A stretch of DNA of 8,126 nt from Ignatzschineria sp. (GTDB taxonomy: Bacteria; Pseudomonadota; Gammaproteobacteria; Cardiobacteriales; Wohlfahrtiimonadaceae), in contig JASLEF010000196.1 in assembly GCA_030151245.1 (NCBI GenBank), forward strand, positions 1 to 8,126, read 5' to 3'. The notes beneath the pieces were generated by a model. It did no database searches. It had not been told where the DNA came from and worked only from the letters and a program-made list of their open reading frames with translations. Below are positions 1 through 4,907 of the stretch, piece by piece (position 1 is the stretch's first letter; every line of letters begins with the position of its first letter). A program made the position numbers and the translations under genes.

Positions 1-105
1 CGCAATGAATTTGAAACAAGCATGGCTTTTTGCGGGGAAACCGATGTGAATAATGTGGGGAGACATATATTAGTCCCTTCGACGATTCCTAATCCTTTTG
101 AATAA
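1..105 (+). CDS. C-terminal end of a probable FMN-dependent alpha-hydroxy-acid dehydrogenase (partial)
   Basis: The reading frame is open from the first base and ends with TAA at 103-105, giving 34 residues of a protein that begins outside the window. The segment FETSMAFCGETDVNNVGRHI resembles the last helix of the glycolate oxidase / L-lactate dehydrogenase (LldD-like) FMN family, where a pattern of the type L-x3-M-x-L-x-G-x-T follows the barrel. If so, the enzyme would oxidise L-lactate or a related 2-hydroxy acid and pass electrons to quinone at the inner membrane. The catalytic His/Arg and FMN sites lie outside the window, so substrate cannot be judged. The assignment rests on a short tail only; another TIM-barrel flavoenzyme is possible. 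No convincing terminator directly follows the stop. Confidence 0.45.
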   Translation, partial: RNEFETSMAFCGETDVNNVGRHILVPSTIPNPFE

Positions 106-223
106 CGAATATTTGGGTATTGATTGAACAACCATAAGCCCTGTTTATTTTATTCGGAAGTTAGAACGATTATCTAAAGGTCCTAATGAGTGATTTAATT
201 TAGGCTTTTTTAAATTGCTCTGT

Positions 224-257
224 TATAAAGCATAAGATTTACCGTATGTGCTTTATA
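224..257. repeat. 9-bp perfect inverted repeat
   Basis: TATAAAGCA (224-232) is repeated in inverse as TGCTTTATA (249-257) with a 16-base spacer. Neither side is followed by a run of T, so it is not a standard intrinsic terminator. It could be a rho-assisted 3' end for the upstream dehydrogenase gene, a regulator site, or a remnant within the decayed region. Confidence 0.4.
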
Positions 258-278
258 AGTTATTAATAATAGTTATAG

Positions 279-614
279 TTAATTTCTACTCCTTTTACGG
301 ATACTCCTGAAAATAGAGAAAAATTATGGTTAAAATAGGAGGAGCTTCGTCAAACTCTTAATGCAGGAAATTATAATCAGTTTATTAATGCTTTAGCGCC
401 AGGATTGAGGGAAACAGAGGTTTATCAAGGAGATGTCATGACAAAAGAGTGGCAGGAGAGTATTTGGAGATCATTAAAAGAATGAATGGAGAGTGGTGAC
501 TTTTCTCTCAAGAAAATTGATAAGAGTAATTTTGAATTAATGATTAGTGATGATGGAGCTTTTTTTAGATTTGGCTTCGCAAGCAATCGGAGTTTTAACC
601 AACATTGGGCCTAA
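279..614 (+). pseudogene. Decayed coding fragment with in-frame TAG and TGA
   Basis: In one frame the DNA reads as a plausible soluble protein of about 110 residues interrupted twice, by TAG at 336-338 and TGA at 483-485, and ended by TAA at 612-614. The three open pieces have protein-like composition, for example NAGNYNQFINALAPGLRE after the first stop and ELMISDDGAFFRFGFASNRS after the second. No start codon with a ribosome site precedes the first piece; a stop lies at 276-278 and the first ATG is at 438. I do not recognise the family. The likeliest reading is a 5'-truncated relic of a small gene that has picked up two nonsense mutations, each one substitution away from a sense codon. Readthrough of two different stop codons is much less likely. 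Confidence 0.4.
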
Positions 615-676
615 AGGATGAAGATTAAATTTGCGTATAGCCAGCTTTGTTGTTGCCGTCAGTAATAAGATTATAG

Positions 677-719
677 AAAAATCACGGGATAGATGGAGAA
701 ACTGTCCCGTGATTTTTTT
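677..719. terminator. Strong bidirectional intrinsic terminator serving metY
   Basis: ATCACGGGA (681-689) pairs perfectly with TCCCGTGAT (705-713), extended by AAAA/TTTT (677-680 with 714-717), around a 15-base loop. On the plus strand the stem runs into seven Ts (713-719). On the minus strand it runs into five Ts (681-677), so it works in both directions. It lies about 80 bases beyond the metY stop and should end metY transcription as well as anything arriving from the left. Confidence 0.85.
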
Positions 720-722
720 ATT

Positions 723-748
723 GATCATAGAGCAGTGGGGCTATGATC
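723..748. repeat. 8-bp perfect inverted repeat next to the metY terminator
   Basis: GATCATAG (723-730) and CTATGATC (741-748) form a perfect hairpin with a 10-base loop. On the plus strand it is followed by only GTTTT, making at best a weak second terminator. In the minus direction it sits between the metY stop and the strong terminator, so it would lie in the 3' end of the metY transcript and may protect it from decay. Confidence 0.45.
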
Positions 749-799
749 GTTTTGCTAGGTGTTAATTTGAAGTAGAATCTGAAATTGTTCCTGAGAAGC

Positions 800-2086
800 C
801 TATTTCTGTGACTTTTCTAAAGCTTGATCAATATCTGCAATTAAATCATCTACATCCTCAAGACCGATAGAAAGACGAATGAGTTCTGGTAAAACGCCAG
901 CTTTACGTAAGCCTTCTTCATCGAGCTGTGCATGTGTTGTTCCGGCGGGATGAATCACTAAACTCTTAGCATCTGCGACGTTTGCAAGGAGAGAGAAAAT
1001 CTGTAAATTATCAATAAATTTGATACTTGATTTTTTTCCACCTTTCACCCCAAAAGTAAAGATTGCGCCTACGCCTTTAGGGAAGTATTTCTGCGCACGA
1101 TCGTAATAGGGGCTTGATTGCAGTCCGGGATGCTTGACCCAATCCACAAGGGGATGACGCTCAAGATATTTGGCAATTTTAAGCGCTGATTCAGTCATTC
1201 TCTCTACGCGAAGACTTAAAGTTTCAAGCCCTAAAAGAATCAAAAAAGAATTGAAAGGACTAATACAAGCGCCGGTATCGCGAAGAAGTTCTACTCGCGC
1301 TTTAAGAATATAGGCTTGTTCACCCAGATCTGCATATTGTAGCCCACCATAAGCTGCATCCGGGGTATTAAACCCCGGGTAACGAGGATTGTCTTTAAAA
1401 TTGAAATTTCCATTATCAATGACGCCACCACCAATCGAAGTACCGTGTCCTCCGATATATTTTGTGAGAGAATGGACGATCACATTAATGCCGTAACTTT
1501 TAAGGTTAATTAGGTAGGGGGTTCCGAAGGTATTATCAACAATGGTAACAATTTGGTGTTTTTTTGCGAGGGCGACAATCTCTTCAAGCTGGGGGATATT
1601 GATATCAGGGTTACCGATACTTTCAAAGAAAATCGCCTTGGTTTTATCATTAATAGCCGCTTCTAATCCCGCTAAATCTTCTGGCTCAATGAAATGCACC
1701 TTAATGCCAAATTGTGTTGGTAAGCGCTTCTCAAGGAGTGTATAAGTCCCGCCATAAAGGGTGCTAAGCGTAATAATCTCATCCCCCGGTGTGGCGACGT
1801 TTAAAATGGCATAGAGAATAGCGGTCATGCCTGAACTTGTGGCTAAAGCTCCCGTCCCGCCTTCAAGAGCTGCGATGCGTTTTTCTAGAACATCCGTAGT
1901 CGGGTTCATAATGCGGGTATAGATATTACCCGGTTTCTCAAGCCCGAATAGTTCAGCGGCATGTTGTGAGTTATCAAAAACGTAGCTTGAGGTTTGATAG
2001 ATGGGAACTGCGCGAGATTTTGTGTCATCTATTACTTGTCCTGCATGAACTTGTAGGGTATCAAAACTCCAATTTTGGTCAGTCAT
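800..2086 (-). CDS. metY: O-acetylhomoserine sulfhydrylase / aminocarboxypropyltransferase, PLP enzyme
   Basis: The 428-residue product is a full-length cytoplasmic fold-type I PLP enzyme of the Cys/Met metabolism family. It joins O-acetylhomoserine with sulfide to give homocysteine and acetate, bypassing cystathionine. The N-terminus (DTLQVHAGQ, AVPIYQTSSY) is typical of MetY. Visible active-site elements are NIYTRIMNPT (54-63), the phosphate-binding SSGM (84-87), D184 in IVDNTFGTP that contacts the pyridine nitrogen, the Schiff-base lysine K209 in HSLTKYIGGHGTSIGG, and R404 in the C-terminal ELIRLSIG carboxylate-binding segment. The insertion after the lysine (about 224-265) is typical of the long MetY group as opposed to MetB/MetZ. 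The start is supported by AAGGAG at 2094-2099, seven bases upstream. It is a single gene facing a divergent neighbour and ends at the 677-719 terminator. No SAM riboswitch was seen in its leader. Confidence 0.95.
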   Translation of the reverse strand: MTDQNWSFDTLQVHAGQVIDDTKSRAVPIYQTSSYVFDNSQHAAELFGLEKPGNIYTRIMNPTTDVLEKRIAALEGGTGALATSSGMTAILYAILNVATPGDEIITLSTLYGGTYTLLEKRLPTQFGIKVHFIEPEDLAGLEAAINDKTKAIFFESIGNPDINIPQLEEIVALAKKHQIVTIVDNTFGTPYLINLKSYGINVIVHSLTKYIGGHGTSIGGGVIDNGNFNFKDNPRYPGFNTPDAAYGGLQYADLGEQAYILKARVELLRDTGACISPFNSFLILLGLETLSLRVERMTESALKIAKYLERHPLVDWVKHPGLQSSPYYDRAQKYFPKGVGAIFTFGVKGGKKSSIKFIDNLQIFSLLANVADAKSLVIHPAGTTHAQLDEEGLRKAGVLPELIRLSIGLEDVDDLIADIDQALEKSQK

Positions 2087-2134
2087 TTATGAGCTCCTTA
2101 GGGCTTATTTTAATGTCGATATTTCATTTGTTTT

Positions 2135-2155
2135 CGATCCGTTTTAAAAGGATCG
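2135..2155. promoter_or_regulatory. Inverted repeat in the metY leader
   Basis: CGATCC and GGATCG enclose a perfect TTTTAAAA palindrome, with a single unpaired G beside the left arm. It lies about 50 bases upstream of the metY start codon, in or just before the transcript leader. Its symmetry suits a dimeric regulator's operator, but it could also be a 5' hairpin in the mRNA. There is no T-run and no long leader that would suggest attenuation. Confidence 0.4.
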
Positions 2156-2282
2156 TATGATGTAATGGATAGTTATCTATCAATAGAATACTATGCATGT
2201 ATGTTTTATTTTAAAGGCCTATTTAGAAATAGCGCATCCTTTTTAGGAAAGCAAAGAAATCTTTAGATTCTTGAGGAGAGAA

Positions 2283-2363
2283 ATGGTGATATTTAAAAAA
2301 ATAATGTCACAAGCTATTGAAACTAGTGAAAGAACTGTGTTAAAAGTTTTTTCACACTTTTAG
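2283..2363 (+). CDS. Possible 26-residue small protein
   Basis: An ATG at 2283 is preceded by GAGGAG (2273-2278), an excellent Shine-Dalgarno site at four to five bases, and the frame runs 26 codons to TAG at 2361-2363. The product is basic and partly hydrophobic: MVIFKKIMSQAIET, then SERTVLKVFSHF. No family is recognisable, and it is not rich in any amino acid as a leader peptide would be. It ends about 90 bases before the secreted hypothetical gene on the same strand. It could be a genuine small gene, the surviving 5' end of a lost gene, or chance; the ribosome site is the only positive evidence. Confidence 0.28.
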   Translation: MVIFKKIMSQAIETSERTVLKVFSHF

Positions 2364-2451
2364 TTTTTAGTAGAGATTTTCACCTCTATTTGTGGGTAAA
2401 GTGATTAACATATTGTTATAACGGATGATTTTTATTATTAGGGAAGTCAGG

Positions 2452-3225
2452 ATGCGAGAAAAATTAAGGATAATGGGCCGTTGTGGTGCGGTATTAATGC
2501 TCTGTTTCAAAGTGGTATTTGCGACAGGCCCATCAACGATTACTGCCGAAGTGATTCCCCTTGCGATCAATCCTGCCGGTGAAGTACTCTGTAAATCTCG
2601 TTACTCTGAAAATGCGATAGGATCGTATAGTTTCATGCCGACTAATTATGGGCTTTGTATCGTAAAAAATGGCGATATTAAACCTGTACCAGATAGCGAT
2701 ATCCATTTTGCCCCCGATTTTGCCGCAACGGATTTTGTGGAAAGCTTTAAGGAGATGGAGCAGGAATTTGCCGCAGTAACATTTGCAGCCAATGATCTTT
2801 TGGTAGAAGATTTTTATGATGAACTTGTGGCGGCCGGTTTTCAAAAAATCAATGCGGAAGATTATCAATTAGCCCCTAAATTCTCTATTGGGAGCTTTCA
2901 AAAACGTTGGAATGTTGATTATGTAACACAAGAACAGGTGGCGCTATACAGTCGTGATGTACCGCAAGCCTATGGTGATTATGATCTGAATACCGAGCTC
3001 TTAAAGACCTCCTTACGCTACCAAATCCATAATCAAATTTGGCTTGAGTATGAAGATTGTCCGGCAGATATGTCGGTTGATTGTAATCAATATGATGTGC
3101 TGACGCCTAATTTTTATTATGCAGATTATGGCGAGGAGCGGGAAGAGGGCGAAGAATCCCCAGCGCCAATTCCTTACGAATGGAAGCAGAAAGTCACCAG
3201 TATTATTTTCTTACCAGAGCTGTAG
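2452..3225 (+). CDS. Hypothetical secreted acidic protein with N-terminal signal peptide
   Basis: I do not recognise this 257-residue protein. The N-terminus has a basic start (MREKLRIMGR), a hydrophobic core (CGAVLMLCFKVV) and a plausible signal peptidase I site after VFA (about residue 24), so it is probably periplasmic or secreted. The mature part is acidic and has four cysteines (47, 69, 203, 211), enough for two disulfides, which fits export. The C-terminal third carries an EER-EEGEES acidic stretch (about 228-235) followed by proline-rich linker sequence. A start at 2452 is chosen because AGGGA (2440-2444) lies seven bases upstream. An ATG at 2425 in the same frame lacks such a site and would put nine residues ahead of the signal. 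It stands alone between two minus-strand methionine genes. I see no reason to tie it to methionine metabolism beyond position. Confidence 0.75.
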   Translation: MREKLRIMGRCGAVLMLCFKVVFATGPSTITAEVIPLAINPAGEVLCKSRYSENAIGSYSFMPTNYGLCIVKNGDIKPVPDSDIHFAPDFAATDFVESFKEMEQEFAAVTFAANDLLVEDFYDELVAAGFQKINAEDYQLAPKFSIGSFQKRWNVDYVTQEQVALYSRDVPQAYGDYDLNTELLKTSLRYQIHNQIWLEYEDCPADMSVDCNQYDVLTPNFYYADYGEEREEGEESPAPIPYEWKQKVTSIIFLPEL

Positions 3226-3233
3226 ATGGGCGT

Positions 3234-3269
3234 AAAAAATGCCGGCATGTTTCACATGAAACGCCGGCA
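3234..3269 (-). terminator. metF intrinsic terminator
   Basis: TGCCGGC (3240-3246) pairs with GCCGGCA (3263-3269); an inner stem GTTTC/GAAAC (3249-3253 with 3258-3262) is separated by a two-base bulge and closed by a four-base loop. On the minus strand the hairpin is followed by six Ts (3239-3234), so it ends metF transcription about 110 bases past the metF stop. On the plus strand no T-run follows, though the hairpin may still affect the 3' end of the secreted hypothetical gene, which stops only 14 bases earlier. The central 16 bases resemble a parS site (see findings). Confidence 0.8.
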
Positions 3270-3378
3270 GGGTAGGAGGATGGAGTTATCGTCGGACATT
3301 TTTTGGGATAGACCGGGGAATTTATAACGTAATTAAAAGGCCGATTTCTCTGTCTAATATGAGATGAATTGGATTGCT

Positions 3379-4278
3379 TTATGCTCCGAACTCTGTGGGC
3401 TTATCGGGTCTTAATCCCAATGTATGACAAATTGCATAGGTAAGTTCGGAGCGGTTGAGCGTGTAGAAGTGGAAGTCTTTAATCCCCTCTTTACGAAGTA
3501 CTCGCACCATATCAATAGCGATACTCGCGCCTACTAAATTACGTGTTTCCGGATCATTCTCCAAGCCTTCATAGCGTTTATGTAGCCATGAGGGGATTTT
3601 CACATTTAAAGGACCTGCAAACTTCACAAGGGATGCATAGTTTGAAACGGGGAGAATGCCGGGAACAACTTCCGCCTCAATACCGACGGCGACACAGCGA
3701 TCTCGAAAACGAAGGAAGGCATCGATATCAAAGAAAAATTGGCTGATCGCTAAGTTGGCGCCGGCATCAATTTTACGTTTGAGATGGATTAGATCGGCTT
3801 GGGCATTTTTGGCATCGGGGTGCACTTCTGGGTAAGCGGCGACCGAGATATCAAAATCATGGCGCTGCTTTAATAGCGTGATCAGGTGATCGGCATAAAT
3901 GCCGGGATTCTCAGCACCAGCCGGTAGATCTCCACGTAGGGCAAGAATATGGCGGATACCTAAATTCCAGTAGTTGTCGGCAATCTCATTGATTTCATTA
4001 GTGGAAGTGTCAATGCAGGTGAGATGGGGGACGGCTGTTAAATCGGTTTTGTTAACAATATCCTGAATGACTCTGTGGGTTCGATCTCGCGTTGAAGCAT
4101 TAGCACCATAAGTAACAGAGACAAATTTAGGGTGAAGGACTTTGAGACGCTCGATAGAATTCCAAAGAGTTGTGACCATCTGTTCACTATTGGGCGGGAA
4201 AAACTCAAATGAGACATTCACGTCAGTGGGATACTCCGCCAAGCTTTGGTTCAATGATTCTACATACTGTGCGCTCAT
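3379..4278 (-). CDS. metF: 5,10-methylenetetrahydrofolate reductase
   Basis: The 299-residue flavoprotein reduces 5,10-methylene- to 5-methyltetrahydrofolate with NAD(P)H, supplying the methyl group used by MetH; it is a cytoplasmic FAD TIM barrel. Length and sequence match enterobacterial MetF (about 296 residues). Seen are VSFEFFPP (22-29) with catalytic E25, FVSVTYGA (52-59), PHLTCID (84-90), ALRGD (113-117) with the FAD-contacting D117, VAAYPEVHP, SQFFFD, PGILPVSN and the C-terminal DFHFYTLNR. The start MSAQYVES is chosen over in-frame upstream ATGs at 4320, 4353 and 4356 because AAGGA (4286-4290) lies seven bases before it. The longer versions would translate through or past the riboswitch terminator and add residues absent from the family. 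Transcription is controlled by the SAM-I riboswitch upstream. Confidence 0.97.
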   Translation of the reverse strand: MSAQYVESLNQSLAEYPTDVNVSFEFFPPNSEQMVTTLWNSIERLKVLHPKFVSVTYGANASTRDRTHRVIQDIVNKTDLTAVPHLTCIDTSTNEINEIADNYWNLGIRHILALRGDLPAGAENPGIYADHLITLLKQRHDFDISVAAYPEVHPDAKNAQADLIHLKRKIDAGANLAISQFFFDIDAFLRFRDRCVAVGIEAEVVPGILPVSNYASLVKFAGPLNVKIPSWLHKRYEGLENDPETRNLVGASIAIDMVRVLRKEGIKDFHFYTLNRSELTYAICHTLGLRPDKPTEFGA

Positions 4279-4327
4279 AATCTGATCCTTTGTTCTTAAA
4301 TTTGATGTCGAGGTTTTCATCTGGCAC

Positions 4328-4367
4328 AAAAAAAGCCAGCACTTTTGTCTCATCAAGTGTTGGCTTT
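4328..4367 (-). terminator. SAM-responsive attenuator terminator before metF
   Basis: On the minus strand AAAGCCAACACTT (4367-4355) folds back on AAGTGCTGGCTTT (4344-4332) with one A-C mismatch and a 10-base loop, followed by seven Ts (4334-4328). It sits between the SAM-I aptamer and the metF ribosome site, as expected for a transcription-attenuating riboswitch. The AAGTTGT that overlaps the aptamer's P1 3' strand can pair with ACACTT of the terminator's 5' arm (six pairs with one bulged U), a plausible antiterminator when SAM is absent. Confidence 0.88.
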
Positions 4368-4373
4368 ACACAA

Positions 4374-4484
4374 CTTATCTTTCAGTCATTTCTTTTAAAA
4401 AATAGACTGAAGGAATTGGCACCTTAATTTTCAAACCAGGTTGCCGGGCATCACAGGGCCTGTCCCTCCGCCGCTCTTGATAAG
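4374..4484 (-). ncRNA. SAM-I (S-box) riboswitch aptamer controlling metF
   Basis: Read on the minus strand, the element contains every landmark of the SAM-I family: P1 CTTATC (4484-4479) with GATAAG (4379-4374); the AAGAG joining segment; the kink-turn and binding core CGGAGGGAC, GGCCC, CCCGGCAACC (4470 down to 4439); the conserved AAGGTGCCAATTCC (4425-4412); and a P4 stem TTCAGTC/GACTGAA (4411-4405 with 4387-4381). Binding of S-adenosylmethionine stabilises P1, lets the terminator at 4328-4367 form, and shuts off metF. Lack of SAM frees the P1 3' strand for antitermination. This aptamer class is best known from Firmicutes and is uncommon in gammaproteobacteria, where metF is often under MetJ. 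Confidence 0.95.
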
Positions 4485-4488
4485 ATAG

Positions 4489-4519
4489 GATATTAAACAA
4501 AGGGTTGATGTTTAATATC
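4489..4519. promoter_or_regulatory. Perfect 11-bp inverted repeat in the metF leader
   Basis: GATATTAAACA (4489-4499) and TGTTTAATATC (4509-4519) are exact reverse complements, separated by nine bases. The repeat lies between the predicted metF start of transcription (about 4524) and the aptamer's P1 stem, only four bases from P1. It may be an extra hairpin at the 5' end of the leader RNA, or an operator overlapping the early transcribed region. Confidence 0.6.
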
Positions 4520-4530
4520 ACGCTTTAATT

Positions 4531-4560
4531 AATATAGGGGAAACAGCCTTTAAAAGGCAA
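4531..4560 (-). promoter_or_regulatory. Predicted sigma-70 promoter for the metF leader
   Basis: On the minus strand TTGCCT (4560-4555) is followed after 18 bases by TATATT (4536-4531), a reasonable -35/-10 pair. Initiation near 4524 would start the leader about 40 bases before the SAM-I aptamer. Confidence 0.45.
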
Positions 4561-4583
4561 GTAAAAAATAAAATAGATTATAT

Positions 4584-4650
4584 TTAAATTATAAATTCCA
4601 AATCATAAACTCTCAGTCCTAAAATTAAATTATAAAAATTGAATCATAAA
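4584..4650. repeat. Imperfect 26-bp direct repeat, two copies 41 bases apart
   Basis: Copies at 4584-4609 and 4625-4650 are equal in length and agree at 21 of 26 positions. Both begin TTAAATTATAAA and end AATCATAAA; all five differences fall in the middle. The repeats lie between the two divergent riboswitch promoters, 24 bases upstream of the plus-strand -35. They could be paired binding sites for a regulator or simply AT-rich duplication. Confidence 0.5.
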
Positions 4651-4670
4651 ATGAATTTTAATGAATTTTA
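4651..4670. repeat. Perfect 10-bp tandem duplication upstream of the plus-strand promoter
   Basis: ATGAATTTTA occurs twice in a row (4651-4660 and 4661-4670) and abuts the predicted -35 box at 4674. AT-rich sequence in this position can act as an UP element for RNA polymerase alpha subunits, and ten-base phasing would place both copies on the same DNA face. Confidence 0.55.
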
Positions 4671-4673
4671 ATT

Positions 4674-4703
4674 TTGTGTTTATAAATATAGGGGTGTTAT
4701 AGT
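4674..4703 (+). promoter_or_regulatory. Predicted promoter of the second SAM-I riboswitch
   Basis: TTGTGT (4674-4679) is followed by 18 bases and an extended -10, TGT-TATAGT (4695-4703). Initiation near 4710 would start the transcript just ahead of the aptamer's P1 stem at 4714, a compact arrangement that supports both calls. Confidence 0.5.
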
Positions 4704-4713
4704 GTTTAGGCAG

Positions 4714-4812
4714 TTCTTATTAAGAGAGATGGAGGGATTTGGCCCAGTGAAGTCTCAGCACCAAAACAGATTGTGCTAAATCCAACAGATACTCCTATCT
4801 GGCAGATAAGAA
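4714..4812 (+). ncRNA. Second SAM-I (S-box) riboswitch aptamer, upstream of a lipoprotein gene
   Basis: P1 is TTCTTATT (4714-4721) with GATAAGAA (4805-4812), eight pairs including one G-U. Inside are the AAGAGA joining segment, GATGGAGGGA and GGCCC (core of P2 and the kink-turn), AGTGAAGTCTCAGCACC in the place of the usual GATGAAACCCGGCAACC, GTGCTAAATCC in the place of GGTGCCAATTCC, and a P4 stem CAGATA/TATCTG (4786-4791 with 4796-4801). It departs more from consensus than the metF copy, including in the CCCGGC and CAATTCC blocks, but order, spacing and pairing are intact and a terminator follows. The prediction is that high SAM reduces transcription of the lipoprotein gene at 4908. Ligand affinity may differ because of the substitutions. 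Confidence 0.88.
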
Positions 4813-4828
4813 GACTTGGAATTTTATA

Positions 4829-4863
4829 AAAGCTCTTCTCATCGTTAGAAGCGCTTTTTTTTT
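4829..4863 (+). terminator. SAM-responsive attenuator terminator before the lipoprotein gene
   Basis: AAAGCTCTTCT (4829-4839) pairs with AGAAGCGCTTT (4847-4857) with a single T-C mismatch and a seven-base loop, and runs into nine Ts (4855-4863). AGAAGA at 4809-4814, which includes the 3' strand of aptamer P1, can pair perfectly with TCTTCT (4834-4839) in the terminator's 5' arm. This is the expected antiterminator, mutually exclusive with both P1 and the terminator. Confidence 0.88.
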
Positions 4864-4907
4864 ATGGCAATGATTATTGCTGTTATTTATAGAGAGAGGA
4901 AACATTC

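Larger units (their letters stand above)
106..799. other. Gene-poor, decayed region between the truncated dehydrogenase and metY
   Basis: About 690 bases without an intact gene. The stretch is AT-rich and stop-rich in all frames. It contains a 9-bp perfect inverted repeat (224-232 with 249-257), a coherent but interrupted coding fragment (279-614), a strong bidirectional terminator (677-719) and a second 8-bp hairpin (723-748). Between 106 and 275 one frame reads for about 22 codons without a stop (128-193), which may be more of the same decayed gene, but no family is recognisable. I see no tRNA, IS end or CRISPR repeat here. Confidence 0.6.
2087..2451. other. Divergent intergenic region between metY and the secreted hypothetical gene
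   Basis: These 365 bases contain the metY leader with an inverted repeat at 2135-2155, a short imperfect palindrome at 2168-2181 (GATAGTTATCTATC), and a 26-codon ORF at 2283-2363. A weak promoter-like pair for metY on the minus strand can be read as TTGATA followed 17 bases later by TCATAC (about 2158-2186). No aptamer core resembling the two SAM-I elements elsewhere in the window is present on either strand. Confidence 0.5.

Noticed and set aside
336..485. Stop-codon readthrough or recoding at TAG 336 and TGA 483
   Set aside because: Two different stops, no start codon and no recoding structure make a decayed gene much more likely.
2425..2451. Upstream ATG for the secreted hypothetical gene
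   Set aside because: It has no Shine-Dalgarno site and would put extra residues ahead of a well-formed signal peptide; AGGGA fits the ATG at 2452.
2533..2868. 111-codon open frame on the minus strand
   Set aside because: It lies entirely opposite the secreted hypothetical gene, has no ribosome site and has an unnatural composition; it is a shadow frame.
4279..4356. Longer metF reading starting MMRQKC at 4356
   Set aside because: The extra codons lie over the riboswitch terminator and its T-run, have no ribosome site and add residues absent from MetF proteins; the ATG at 4278 has a proper AAGGA.
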